Origin: Dryomyza anilis
Lineage: Eukaryota > Arthropoda > Insecta > Diptera > Dryomyzidae
DNA: 64,000 nt
Assembly: GCA_951804985.1 (NCBI GenBank)
Contig: OX638130.1
Coordinates: 121,285,593-121,349,592 of the forward strand
Direction of reading: 5' to 3'
Positions 45,490 through 57,610 of the stretch are shown here, piece by piece (the stretch's first letter is position 1; every line of letters starts with the position of its first letter). The position numbers were made by a program, and so were the translations under genes. The notes under the pieces are model-generated. The model was not told where the DNA came from and searched no databases. It saw only the letters and a list, made by a program, of their open reading frames with translations.

Positions 45490-45910
45490 TGTTCGCAACG
45501 CTCGACTTCATTCGATTAGTGATCGACAGACGAAGTTGGCAACGCTACGCAGCATTTTCTACCTACGCCATCTTTTGCCATCGTTTGAACATATTGATGT
45601 TTAAAAACAAACAAAAAATAAATTGAATTTAAATAAGTGCATTCTTCCCACATTCTTTTTGTTTACGAAGTTGGTACTCGTTGAGCAGAATTTTCTATCT
45701 ACGTCTCTTTTGTCATCGTTTGAAGTATGTATTGGTCCTTTTAAACATACTGATGTTTGAAAAGAAACAAACAAATTAAATTAAATGTAAATAAAAGTAT
45801 TCTTGCAATATACTTCTTGTATACCAAGTTTACACTCTGTGACCGCCATTTTCTGCATACGTGTCTTTTGATGTTTGTTGAGAAAACGTATTCGTATCGG
45901 TAATACGATG
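45490..45910. repeat. Three diverged tandem copies of about 150-165 bp
   Basis: Copies share, in order, GACGAAGTTGGCAACGCT (or GAAGTTGGTACTCGTTG, or CCAAGTTTACACTCTGTGAC), ATTTTCTACCTACGCC or a variant, CTTTTGCCATCGTTTG, CATATTGATGTTTAAAAACA, AAACAAAAAATAAATTGAAT and GTGCATTCTTCCC. They start near 45525, 45666 and 45826, and the third is incomplete. No coding frame. Confidence 0.65.
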
Positions 45911-48020
45911 TCATTTGTAAATTTTAAAAATATACAAATTGTGGTACAAAAAGTACAAATAGTAACAAATAATATCATTTAATAGTGCAGTATATAATTT
46001 TATTGTTCCTGAATGTTTTTTAAAAATATTGTGAAAAGCCGGCAGGGATATTTCATCAAAAAAAAACACAATTGAAAAATCAGTTCTTCTATTTTCAAAC
46101 AGAATTCCGCATGGTTTTTTACAACAGGCTCCGCGAATTCCTTGCCAACGCTATGTGCTGCACTGAGACTTGTACTTGCAGTTTTAATTCAATTATTTAT
46201 GCATTTAAAAATTTGTATATGAATTCAAATGTTTTTTTAATAAAAATTAATAAAAAAAATCAATATTTTATTTTATTTTCAGGATATCTTTCGAAAAATA
46301 TTTAGATATGTTTTTATGCAAACATACTACTTTTTGAACTGAAACAACTGATATGTTTCTCTGGAAACATATTTATATTCACGTCATTACGATTCATGTT
46401 ATATTTTAAACATATTTATGTTTCGGTTCAAATATTTGTTTTGTTTGGATGTAGTAATTATTATGTTTCTATTTGAGCATACACCATTTTAAGGGGCAAC
46501 ACCAAAATGATTCCGTGATATCATAATATAAATCAGTGTTGTAAACACTGTTCAAGGCTCAATATATATTATGTTTACATAAAATTCCAAACTTACATGT
46601 TAATGCCTGCAAAATTATGTTTGGGAGAGCCACTTTTTTGCAGCGTGTACAATTGTTCTTGACTTATGAATATATTATACATAAAACATGAGTAAACATA
46701 CGCATAATCATAATAATTAATTTTTATTATAATCATATATTATGAATAAAAACCGAATCATTATGATTTTTTATTCTTGGCTGGATATCATGAATAACTT
46801 TGCGAAATTTATGCGTATACATGATTTATGAGAACATTTCTCTACGTGTATTTTTTAAAAAATAATAATTCTATTTTAATTCTAATACTAAAACATTATG
46901 CAATATTGAACAAAAAAGACAGAATACGATATTGTGTTCATATATAGTCCATCCGAAAGTCGTACAATGATATCAAAAAGAAAAGTCCCTCATTTGCTGT
47001 GTAGAATTACATTGTGCGTAAAATAAAATATGTACATTCAAAAGTATTTTTCATTTTCTATTTTAGATTTATCTAAAATTACTATGAAAGTTAATTTCAT
47101 TTTTTTTTAACTACTTTTTCAATCGTTGAACTTATATTTTTAATATTTTCATGCCCCGCGGGTGTGTTTATAAAAATCACATTATATAAAATGTTATCTG
47201 TGAAAACTTTCTATGTCGCATTCGTACTCGAACTCCAAAAAAAAAACCATAAAATTCGCAATATCCGCTCTTGATAGCTGGTTACGTGTGCTGCCACCAT
47301 CCGATTTATTTATTTTTTTTAACCATATGTCCAAATATTTCAATAGTTTTCATTGCAAAGAAAACAGTCCACATAGAGGAAATTGAGTATTCCTTTATAA
47401 AAATATCAAGTATTGACCATAAATTGTGCTTTAGGGTACAATTACCAGTTTGAGTGACAGACAGAATGTCGTAATAGAAAATCATATGAAAATTCTTGGA
47501 ATTTCAGTGTATTAAAACGAAACCAGTTTCCAATTTTGGCAAAATTATCACCTCCAAGCAGTCGCACGGACTAATAATATTTAATCATAAAATGTTATGC
47601 GTCCGAGTGATCAAAAATCCATAAATTTTATTTTATTAGCTGAATTTTATTGTATTATTTTTTATGATAAAATATAAAATTTTTAAATTTGAATAACTTA
47701 AAAGTTTAACTGAAAATGTCAGTGTTAAATTTATTAGTTTTAACATTACCATTTATGACTCAAACTTGGTAAATTTAAAACTATTTTAAGCTACTAACCA
47801 AAAAATAAAAAATACTCTGATACCCCTTATTTTTCTAAGCAATTTGCTTCTGTTGCGTTTTGAGTTATTTACGATCAAACAATAAAGTGTCAGTCAGTGT
47901 CCCCACTCATATTATAAACAACTCTTTCGCAGAGTTTCCACAAATGCCAGCGAAAATGTTCTGGGTGGTGCAACGCAAAAGAGCTATTAAAACTACCAGA
48001 AATGTTACAACGTTTTACAG
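45911..48020. other. AT-rich non-coding DNA, no gene recognised
   Basis: A local set of AAACATATTTATGTTTC-like palindromic words lies at about 46310-46480. Otherwise the stretch shows no exon, RNA gene or clear element. Confidence 0.4.
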
Positions 48021-48022
48021 TA

Positions 48023-50123
48023 CACTGAAAAAAAAAATATTTTTTTTCATTATTTAAATAACAAAAAAAAATAAAACCATACAAAAAAATTTGTAAATAT
48101 TGAATTTTTAGTCAAAATTTAAATTATAGCAAAAATTTTAAATTTTTGTGAAAATTTGAATTTTTAGCGAAAAATTGAATTTTGAGTGATATATTAAATT
48201 TTGGAGTGAAAAACCGAATTTTGAGTAAAAATTATATTTTGAGTGAAAAATTGAATTTTAAGAGAAAAATTAAATACTGATTAAAAAAAATTAATTTTGA
48301 GTGAAATATTAAATTTTGAATGAAAAAAATCATTTTTAGCGAAATATCAAAATTTTGAGTGATATATTTAATATTGCGTAAAAAATTAATTTTTTAATGA
48401 AAATTTGAATTTTGGGTGAACATTAAATTGTGAGTGACAAAAATAATTTTGAGTGTAATATTAAATTTTGAGTGAAAAATAAAATATTGAGGAAAAAATT
48501 GAATTTTGAGTGAAAATCGTAATTTTGAGTCAAAAATTTTAGTTTTCTGTCAAAAATTGAATTGTGAGTGATATATTCAATTTTGAGTGAAAAATTTAAT
48601 TTTGAGTGAAAATTTTATTTTTCACTGAAAATTTTAATTTTGAGTCAAACATTTAATTTTAAGTTAAAAGTTTAATTTTAATTTTAAGTCAAAAATTGGA
48701 TTTCGATTTGATTTTGAGTGAAAAATTATATTTTGAGTAAAAAATTGAATTTTGAGTGAATGTTTTAATTTTTAGTAAAAAATTTTAATTTTGAGTTGAA
48801 AATTTAAATTTGAGTGAAAAAGGTAATTTTGAGTGAAAATTTTAATTTTGACAAAAAATTATATTTTGAGTGAAAAAAATATTTTTGAGTGAAAAATTGA
48901 ATTTTGAGAGAAAAATTAAATACTCATTAAAAAATTGAATTTTAAGTGAAATATTAAATTTTGAATGAAAAAAATCATTTTTAGAGAAATATCAAAATTT
49001 TGAGTGATATATATTTTGAATGATATATTTTTAATAAAAATTTGAATTTTGGGTGAACATTGAATTTTAAGTGAAAAAAATAATTTTGAGTGTAATATTA
49101 AATTTTGAGTGAAAAATTAAATACTGAGGAAAAAAAATTGAATTTAGAGTGAAAAATTTAATTGTGAGTGATTATTCAATTTTGAGTGAGAAATTCAATT
49201 CTGAGTGAAGAATTTAATTTTCAATGAAAAATTTAATTTTAAGTGAAAATTTTAATTTTGAGACAAAATTTTAATTTTCTGACAAAAATTGAATATTGAG
49301 TGAAAAATTGAATTTTGTGTGAAAAAAAAATTTTTTGAGTGTAATATTAAATTTTGAGTGAAAAATTAAATTTTGAGTGAAAAATTCAATTTTGAGTGAA
49401 ATATTAAATTTTGAGTAAAAAATTGAATTTTGAGAGAAAAATTAAATACGTATTAAAAAAATGAATTTTGAGTGAAATATTAAATTTTGAATGAAAAAAA
49501 AATATTTTTAGTGAAATATCAAAATTTTGAGTAATTTATTTAATATTGCGTAAAAAATTAATTTTTTTATGAAAATTTGAATTTTGGGTGACAAAAATAA
49601 TATTGAGTGTAATATTAAATTTTGAGTGAAAAATTAAATATTGAGGAAAAAATTGAATTTTGAGTAAAAATTGTAATTTTGAGTCAAAAATTTAATTTTG
49701 AGTCAAAAATTGGATTTTGAGTGAAAAATAGTTGAGTTAAAAATAGTAAGAAATTGAATTTTGAGTGAAAGTTTTAATTTTGAGTAAAAAATTTTAATAT
49801 TGAGTTAAAATTTTTAATTTTGAGTTGAAAATTTAAATTTGAGTGAAAAAGGTAATTTTGAGTGAAAAATTTAATTTTGAGTGAAAAGTTAAAATTTTGA
49901 ACAAAAAAAAATGCAATTTGAGTTGATAAATGTGGATTTTGGTAGAAAATTTTAATTTTTATTATAAAATTCAATTTAGGATTATATATTTGTTTTGGAA
50001 TTTTATTTTAGTTATTTTTTGTGAATAATTAAATTTTTAATCTAAATATTTTATTTGGAGTAGAAACCTGAACTAAAAAAATTATATATTATTTTTTAAA
50101 AAATCATTTATTTATTTTCAGTG
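48023..50123. mobile_element. Possible TA-flanked TIR element carrying a 19-bp satellite array
   Basis: The left edge is CACTGAAAAAAAAAATATTT and the right edge, inverted, CACTGAAAATAAATAAATGA. TA stands directly outside each (48021-48022 and 50124-50125), and the outer flanks are otherwise different. Between them lies almost only the satellite array. A 9-bp shared end is short and the sequence beyond is low-complexity, so chance cannot be excluded. If real, the satellite is the body of a DNA transposon. Confidence 0.45.
48095..49985 (+). repeat. 19-bp satellite array 2 (G-type unit)
   Basis: The unit is TTTTGAGTGAAAAATTGAA, differing from the A-type by TTGAGTG in place of TTTAGTG. It is less homogeneous than array 1. 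A marked stretch (GAGAGAAAAATTAAATAC, then TTAAAAAAATGAATTTT, GTGAAATATTAAATTTTGAA and GGGTGAACATT or GGGTGACAAAAAT) recurs at about 48260-48430, 48900-49060 and 49435-49590. This shows 500-650-bp segments were duplicated within the array. No coding capacity. Confidence 0.93.
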
Positions 50124-50125
50124 TA

Positions 50126-52659
50126 CATGCAGTTCTTTTACATGCCGAGCATGTGTTGGCGCTTGATTTTCAGTTGATGTTCGCGTTGATTTAGTTTGCG
50201 TCGAAATATTTGAAGAAATATGAACTCTGTAGATGTGTTAGTGTTGGTGAGTATGTATGTGTGGGTGACACAAACACAAGGAAACAAACATGGCGAAAGC
50301 GAATAAATCGCGTAGTTCACATTTTTGTCTGTCTGTTCGACTGCTGCAATTGTTTCCATAGTTGTTGTTGCTCGCATTGCCTACAACACAATGACGCCCA
50401 GACCATGTTGGTAGCTTACTGTGTATGTGTGTCTGAATGTGTGTTAGTGTCGTATGCCAGTGTAGCTCTATGTGTGTGTGTGTGCCTGTGTTAGTTATGC
50501 ATTTTATTTTAATTTGCGCCAAAGAATAAAACTGTCAGCGCAAAAGCGACAAACGTCAAACCGAAAGAGATGACAATAGTTACGAGTGAGAGCACACAAT
50601 AGAGAGAGCGAACGAATGAAATGGAGTGAGAGAGGTAGAGAAATGTGTTTGTTTTCTGTGGGGAAATAGGAATTATGTGCGTCATTGTATTTTCATCACT
50701 ACAAACTTCACACACACACACACACAAAACTCTACACCAAGGCACTGCCGCACAGAGAACAGCGCAGCAGCCGAAGTACCCGGCAGCCAGATAGAAACGC
50801 GTATTTATAACAAAATTCTCAATTTAAATTCCCATCAATCTTGTGCGAATGCTGCATGGAAAACAGCAAGAAGCACGAGGAATAAAACGAAAAATCAAAA
50901 TAGAAATAAAAAATAAAACTTAACAATAAAAATAAAAATGAAAAAATAAAAAGAAACGGCAGCTTATTGAGCGTTAAATTGAAAAATTCCTAAAAACATA
51001 ATGCGGAAAAATAGTAGCGAACATGCGTATGCAAAACGATTAAAAATGTAATCGCTGCAATCGAAAATTACTATATATTCATTCGCACGAAAACCAATAT
51101 TTATCAAGTGAATAAAACCTCGTAAACTAATGAATATTTTTGAAAATGTATAAAAATTTGAAAATGTACGCAAATCAGTCAAATTTAGTAATAAATGTTC
51201 ATGATTTGTTTTCATTTGATACTAATAATTATAAAGTTTTACTTTTCTTATTTTTTGGTTCGAAGGTTGGCTTTCTTAAGGGTGACGGAATTGGGTACAT
51301 TTGAGTTTTTGTGAAATACTAAAATTGTAATTTTTTTTTTGCACCGCAAGTAAACACAATGGCTCGATCTGGCGAGTTTCCAGCTCCTACGCTAGCATGC
51401 GACTCCGAGCACGCCAAAACTTCGAGCGCTCGGTTGGCTCGCTCTTTTTGCAAATTTGGTTTAAATTCATACCTAATCTTCTTTATTTTGTTATACAATA
51501 ATCAAATTAAACAATAAACATATATAAACGCAAATAACAACAAAGAAGCTGTTGCTTATGAAATAATTTAAAAGCGCGCAACTTCGAGCCGCTCGAAATG
51601 TAGGAGTGCTGTACATTTCGAGCGCTCCATCTAACAGAAGCTCGACCAGCGAGTACAATGCAGCATGCTGAGTTGGACGATTGGAGGTCTGTTAGTTCGT
51701 ATTTCTTACTTAACAGCAGCGAGCTAACGACTGTGTCGCGGCACGAACACATGAACGCTGAAACATTGTTTATGTCAAAAATACAAACGAGCACGCTCTG
51801 TTTCCGAGCGCTCAATTCCAAAGCCTTAATATAGACTATTTTTTCAATTATTTTGTTTTTTTTTTTAATTCCAACTAATGAAATGAAATTATCTTTTCTC
51901 TATTAGATGCAAAAAATATCACGCTACAACACAAAAACCTGATTTTATATGTGAAAAATGTGTGTTGCGAGATATAAGCAAAATAAATTCCAAAATTTTC
52001 CAAAAATTTAACATTGAAAAAGTGTCATCAATATAGTCTACTTCAAGACTTTAATGGGTTAATACAATAACTTCCAATATATTACATTTCCATTAAAAAT
52101 ACTCCGCATTACGTGTATCTTTACCATGTTTCAAGATCGCCGTGAAAGGCAAATTCTAATCAGATTCTTCAAAAAGATTCCATAACTAAAATAACTGTCA
52201 AAAAGCTCAATTAAACGTGCGCATACATCTCATATACCACAGCCTTAAGAAAATGCTCAAAATATGTGTAAAATCAGCCCCTATTTACCCCTTTTTTTTT
52301 GGTTCGGAAGAGCTCAAATTGCACTCAAGTCGCTTGTTAGTTATTTTAAAATTAAACACAACAACAGCGGGGGGAACAATTTAAATGTTGCACATAATTC
52401 TTGCTTAAGTATCTGGTAAATTGCTTAATAACACCGGCAGGAGTCAAAAAGGGCTCCAATGAGCTAAAGGATAAACATGAACACACCGACACACACACAG
52501 ACACAGCCAAGGACACGAATACACTTATGTTACATATACCGTTTCAGAAATGAAATGAACAAAAAAAAAAGGTGAAAGCGCGCGTTCGCGTTAAGTGCGA
52601 ACCCGTTAAACTTAATAACAAAATAAATGTTCACGCGTTGTAAAATTTATGAGCCACAT
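50126..52659. other. Non-coding DNA with GT/CA, GAGAG and GAGCGCTC words; possible regulatory character
   Basis: (GT)n-like stretches occur at about 50225-50270 and 50415-50490 and a (CA)n run at about 50707-50726. GAGAG words at about 50588-50635 resemble GAGA-factor sites, which are common in fly promoters. Around 51370-51830 the palindromic word GAGCGCTC or close variants recurs at about 51424, 51592, 51621 and 51803. I find no exon in this stretch. If the minus-strand exon at 52660 is terminal, its 3' untranslated region would begin here and run leftward. Confidence 0.35.
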
Positions 52660-52773
52660 TTACACGTACCACTCGCTCTCGTTCACGTCCTCACTGTAGT
52701 CCTTATAGCTGCTGCGCCGGAAGCACTGCAGGAAGTGCTTAAGGAAGGTGCGTATTATGGCAGTGAGCAGCCT
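52660..52773 (-). CDS. Terminal coding exon of an unidentified host protein
   Basis: On the minus strand, 37 codons and a TAA stop (52660-52662) are open. The reading begins RLLTAIIRTFLKHFLQCFRR and ends SSYKDYSEDVNESEWYV. Third codon positions are mostly G or C (for example CTG CTC ... TTC CTG CAG TGC TTC CGG CGC AGC) in a region otherwise very AT-rich. This is the only segment in the window with that signature, hence my confidence that it is real. The first part is basic and amphipathic with a cysteine, as in membrane-proximal cytoplasmic tails. The tail is acidic and ends EWYV, a possible class II PDZ ligand. The exon's 5' limit is uncertain: an in-frame stop lies about 27 bases further upstream, candidate acceptor AGs are at about 52771-52774, and an alternative TTCCTGCAG lies at about 52729-52737. 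I do not recognise the protein; a GPCR or channel tail is a guess. Confidence 0.72.
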   Translation of the reverse strand, partial: RLLTAIIRTFLKHFLQCFRRSSYKDYSEDVNESEWYV

Positions 52774-53285
52774 CTTTTTAAGTTTTCTTGTTAAATTTTA
52801 TCAAAAGAACGGAAAGAGCGTAACTAGAATTCAGAAATTGCCAAAATTTATGTCTAAATTTTCAATTTTCATTCGCGAACAAATTGCTGAATGTGGCGCG
52901 GTAGAAGAGGAAGCAGAAGAAGCGGAAGAAGAGGGGAAATATAAGATGAAGAAGATAAGGAATATCCTTCGCACGCAATTAACACTTGCTTTGCATACTA
53001 AGTAATTTGTTGTAGTTGCCAGCGCCAAATTATTCATAAAACGAAAAATATTTCCACTGCTGCAATTAGCCTTTGAAAAAGTTGCAGTTTTTCGTCATTA
53101 ATTAATAAATTATGGTGAATACTATGCAAAGCAGTTGATGATCAGCCAGATTCCAACTGATAGTCAACGCAAAAAGTTTTTAGTGACAAAAACAATTTTC
53201 GCACGTATCACTTTCTTTATTATTGCGACACTAATTCATACAACTATTGAAATATTAGAAAAAAATGAATAATTTTATAAAATAA
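52774..53285. other. Probable intron end of the minus-strand gene
   Basis: On the minus strand a pyrimidine-rich tract (CCCCTCTTCTTCCGCTTCTT and onward) lies at about 52900-52940, roughly 130-160 bases before the exon. Shorter pyrimidine runs (CGCTCTTTCCGTTCTTTT) lie nearer, at about 52803-52820. These fit an intron 3' end but are not decisive. No further exon is visible. Confidence 0.3.
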
Positions 53286-53289
53286 TTGA

Positions 53290-54800
53290 TTTACGGAGAA
53301 TAAACTGAATTTTAAGTGAAACATTATCAATAAAAAATTAAATTTAGAGTAAAACATTTAAATATGAAATCTTCTTCAATTTCTATTGAAAATTTCTTTT
53401 TAGTGAAAAATAAAATTTTTAAATTAAATGAATTTTTATTTTTAGTGAAAAATTAAATTTTTAGTAAAAAAAAAATATTTTTAGTGAAAAATTTAATTAT
53501 TTGTGGAAATTTTAATTTTTTTGTGAAAAATTAAATTTTTAGTTAAAATTTAATTTTTAGTGAAAATTTGAATTTTTAGTGAAAAATTGAATTTTTAGTG
53601 AAAAATTGAATTTTTAGTGAAAAATTGAATTTTTAGTGAAAAATTGGATTTTTTAGTGAAAAATTTCATTTTTAACTAAAAACTCAATTTTCAGTTAAAA
53701 ATTTAATTTTTAGTGAACAACTGAAATTTTAGTGAAAATAGAATTTTTAGTGAAAAATTGAACTGTTAGTGAAAAATTGAATTTTCAGTGAAAAAATGAA
53801 TTTTTAGTGAAAAATTGAATTTATTGTGGAATATTGAATTTTTAGTGAAAAATTGAATTTTTAGCGAAAATTTGAATTTTTAGTGAAAAATTGAATTTTT
53901 AGTGAAAAATTGAATTTTTAGTGAAAATTTGAATTTTTAGTGAAAAATTGAATATTTAGTGAAAATTTGAATTTTTAGTGAAAAATGAAATTGTTAGTGA
54001 AAAATGGAATTTTTAGTGAAAAATGGAATTTTTAGTGAAAATTTGATTTTTTTTAGTGAAAAATTGAATTTTTAGTGAAAAATCGAATCTTTATGAAAAA
54101 TTGAAATTTTAGTGAAAAATTGAATTTTTAGTTAAAAATTATATTTTTAGTTAAAAATTGAATTTTTAGTTAAAAATTGAATTTTAGTGAAAAATTAAAT
54201 TTTTAACTAAAAATTAAATTTTCAGTTAAAACTTTAATTTTTAGTGAACAACTGAAATTTTAGTGAAAAATTTAATTTTTAGTGCAAATGGAATTTTTAG
54301 CGAAAAATTGAATTTTTAGTGAAAATTTAATTTTTAGTGAAAAATTGAATTTTTAGTGAAAAAATTGAATTTTTAGTGAAAAATTGAATTTTTTTTTAGT
54401 GAAAAATTGAATTTTTTTTAGTGAAAAATTGAATTTGTAGTGAAAAATTGAATTTTTTTTAGTGAAAAATGGAATTTTTAGTGAAAATTTGAATTTTTAG
54501 TGAAAAATGGAATTTTTAGTGAAAAATTGAATTTTTAGTGAAATTTGAATTTTTTAGTTAAAAATTGAATTTTTTGTGAAAAATTGAATTTTTAGTGAAA
54601 AATTTTAGTGAAAAATGGAATTTTTAGTGAAAAACTGATATTTTGCATTTTAGTGTAAAATTGAATTTTTAGTGAAAAATAAAACTTTTAGTGTACATTT
54701 TTTAGTGAAAAAAATAATTTTTAGTGAAATATGGAATTCAGTGAAAATTTTATTTTATTAATTCAATTTTTAGTGAAAAATTTAATTTTAGTGAAAAGTG
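53290..54800 (+). repeat. 19-bp satellite array 3 (A-type unit)
   Basis: The unit TTTTTAGTGAAAAATTGAA is the same as in array 1, with exact copies concentrated at about 53570-53640, 53860-53940 and 54300-54500. Variants such as ATTTTTTTTAGTGAAAAATT (extra T residues) and AAATGGAATTTTTAGTG recur. A block with AACTAAAAACTCAATTTTCA followed by GTTAAAAATTTAATTTTTAG recurs at about 53675 and 54200, indicating duplication of about 520 bp. Confidence 0.93.
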
Positions 54801-56248
54801 GAATTGTAATCGAAAAAATGAATTCTAATTTGAAAATGTTGACAATGAAGTTATTATTTGTATCAAATTCGAATATCAACAGAGGTTTGATTTCAAGTTT
54901 TATAACTTTTGTAGTTTTGAAAGTGAATGAATGAAAATTCCAATAAACATCAATTTTTAATTTTATTACACAACAAAATATTTCGTGAAATCATATTCTC
55001 GATTTTGTTGTATTTCTCAATATTTAATTCAATTTTAGTTTTTAACAACTTTATTTAAATTTAACTCTCACACCAACAAAAGTTATAAATACACAATAGA
55101 AAAAGATTTGGAATCATCTCAAAAAATTATAAATATTTAAATAGCCTTATAATTTATATTTATAATAATTTATATTTATATTTACAGGCTTTCAATTCTA
55201 TTTAAAAAAAAATAAATCGTTCTTCTTGACTATTTGTAGGATATTAATCTTGGTATATCTTATTCCTTTATAAATCTCTTGTTATACTTGTTTTTTTTGC
55301 TCAAATCTCCATATTAATTGTTTACTTAATTTTAGCTTTCATCTTTGTCATATTTTTCTTTATCTTTAGCACTATTTTATATGCTTTATTATATGCACAT
55401 TTCCATTTTCATTTCCATATTTATTTCCATCTTCATTTTCATTCGCATATTAATCTTTTTCTAACTGCATAGCACTCCTCACTTCTCAACTGAGCTCAAT
55501 GCTTGTCATTCTGTCAACAGGATCACATTCGAAAACCGTTTTTATCCGCTTAAATCCGCAACAGTTGTCGCAAGTCGTTTCCGTTTCCGCAGCCAACGGA
55601 GGCTGCCATTGAGACGACAAAGTGCCGCGGAAGATGTTGAATGATAAACTTAGAGCACAGTTCACGAGAAAGTTTTAGCGAATATTTGTTTGATGCAAAA
55701 ATATACTCAAATAAATTTGGTTTTAAGTCTTAAATGTTGATTAAAACTTAATTCATTTAGTGCTTCATTGTTTAAAATATAATTTAACTAAATATATAGT
55801 TCTAAAGTGGTAAAGTTCACTAAATACATTTTTGCCATTTCTCTAATTAATTTCCGTAAAGCGTTAAATTTTTTACAATTTCGGATTAATAATAACAATT
55901 TTTAGTAGAACACGTTAGACTTTCAAATTTTATTAACATTTTTCATATTCTCCAAGTACTTTTTATTATAATATTAAACAATTCACTTAAAAAATGGTTT
56001 TACCATTTTATAAATTTCGTAAATTTTATTTTTGAAACGAAAATAAGTGCTGAAAAAGAATTAGTTTTTTAATAAATTAAAATTAACAGAACTTTCGACC
56101 TAAAGTTATTATTTTCATTTCGATCCAAATTGAAATACTTGAGAAGAAAAATTGTATTTCATATGATTCGTCGTTCTTGACGTTCTTAACGATTGAAATT
56201 TCAAATATTTACCAGAAAATTCGAATTTAATACAAAATTAATTTGGTA
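54801..56248. other. AT-rich non-coding DNA, no gene called
   Basis: A GC-richer island at about 55480-55690 has an open plus-strand reading of about 50 codons (ending RQSAAEDVE before a double stop), without a strong third-position bias or domain. I do not call it an exon. The rest is AT-rich. Confidence 0.4.
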
Positions 56249-56846
56249 CTTGGGTCATTCCACGTCAGAAATATAAATCTTGGCACGATGCTTTCCGATT
56301 TTGATGAAATTTTGTGAATAGATAGTGACCGAAAAGTAAAGAATAACTGTGTACTTCGTTTTTTTGATTTCTCAACTCCAACAAAGTTATGCGAATCGAA
56401 ACATCAAAGTATTATATAAGATAATTATTTATATCTCTGTAACTAATTAACATATTTTAATGAAACTAATGATTTATATAAGCTTTATAATCACGCATTC
56501 CAATAAAAATAACAATTTAAAAAAATAAAATACATTTAACTTAGAAAAATATTTGTCAAATCACTGTTACGTACCACTAATTTAAAAATCAAAAACAAAA
56601 AACAAGCTTTCCCCGTCGATTAAAAAAATAATTTCGATGTTTCTGAACTATCAAGTTTTAAAGTTCAATTGCTTATTTTTCTCCATACGAAATTAGTTCT
56701 CTGCCACACTTTTTCTGGTTGGAAATTTTTAGAAGCAAAATATGAAATTAAAGCAGTGAGGCAAATACAATTTCTATCCACAAAATTTCATCAAAATCGG
56801 AAGACATCGTGCCAAGATTGATATTTCTGATAGGGAATGACCCACT
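56249..56846. mobile_element. TA-flanked MITE of about 600 bp with 75-bp terminal inverted repeats
   Basis: The left end CTTGGGTCATTCCACGTCAG runs on through AAATCTTGGCACGATG and TCCGATTTTGATGAAATTTT. The right end, inverted, reads AGTGGGTCATTCCCTATCAG and continues with the same phrases. The arms match for about 75 bp with roughly 85-90 percent identity. TA stands outside both ends (56247-56248 and 56847-56848). The interior is AT-rich and has no frame. The TA target suggests a Tc1/mariner-type helper, but this is inference. Confidence 0.8.
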
Positions 56847-57029
56847 TACAAATCTAATTCTGTAATTGCCAAAACAAATTCGTTATAATTTGGACAAAAA
56901 GTTAAAATAAATTTAAAAATAAAATGTTCGGGCATTTTGTGAAATCCATTTTCGATCAAAACTCATATATTTTACCAGAAAAATCATATTGATTCGTATT
57001 TCGAAAAGTGAAATCGATTAAAATATATA

Positions 57030-57610
57030 TATTACATATTGATTGATCAAATTCTGGAGCACCAAATTGGAAATTATCTGGGGCATATTTCCGGAAAACA
57101 TAGTTGGAGTTTGTAGGTAGTGACCTGGACAAAATTTTTGACATGTTTGACATAGTTTAGAAAAATATATTTTCGAAGGATTTTAAACGGATAAAGGTTG
57201 AGTTTTTAATCAAAATGTGTCTGTTTTCTGCCCGTAATCAAAATGTGTCGGGAATCTCCATAAAATTTGATAATCTGCAATGCATATCCAACAAACTTTC
57301 ATTTAGCTGTGTGTTTATTGGAAAAATTCCTGAAAAATGCCTAAACTTTTGTCTCGGGATTAACACAAAATTTTTTTTGGCATGGTCGAGGCATTTATTC
57401 CATATATTTTGAAACAGGCTATTTGAAAACTTTATCCGTTTTCTGCCCATTCCAAAAATATGCCGAGAATCTACCTTTAAAACTCCATATAATTTGATAA
57501 TACGCTTCCCACAAACTTTAATTTATCTATGTGCTTTTCAGATATATTCCTGAAAACTACCCGAAATTTTGTTTCGGCATGTTGTGGAAGTTAATAGGTA
57601 GAATCTCGGC
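57030..57610. repeat. CTGTTTG-family dispersed repeat, cluster 6
   Basis: At least two units follow each other, with CATATTTCCGGAAAACA, GTTTAGAAAAATATATTTTC, GTGTCTGTTTTCTGCCCGTA, GGGAATCTCCATAAAATTTG, AAATGCCTAAACTTTTGTCT and, again, GTTTTCTGCCCATTCCAAAA, CCGAGAATCTACC and GAAATTTTGTTTCGGC. The second unit starts about 215 bp after the first. No coding capacity. Confidence 0.6.

Noticed and set aside
51370..51830. MITE with GAGCGCTC ends
   Set aside because: The palindromic word recurs, but I could not find paired termini or a target duplication, so no element is called.
52748..53005. Plus-strand frame of 85 codons with an acidic EEAEEAEEE run
   Set aside because: It overlaps the minus-strand exon antisense. 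Its acidic run is the complement of the pyrimidine tract expected upstream of that exon.
55490..55650. Plus-strand reading of about 50 codons in a GC-richer island
   Set aside because: Third-position bias is weak, no domain is recognised and no splice acceptor is clear.
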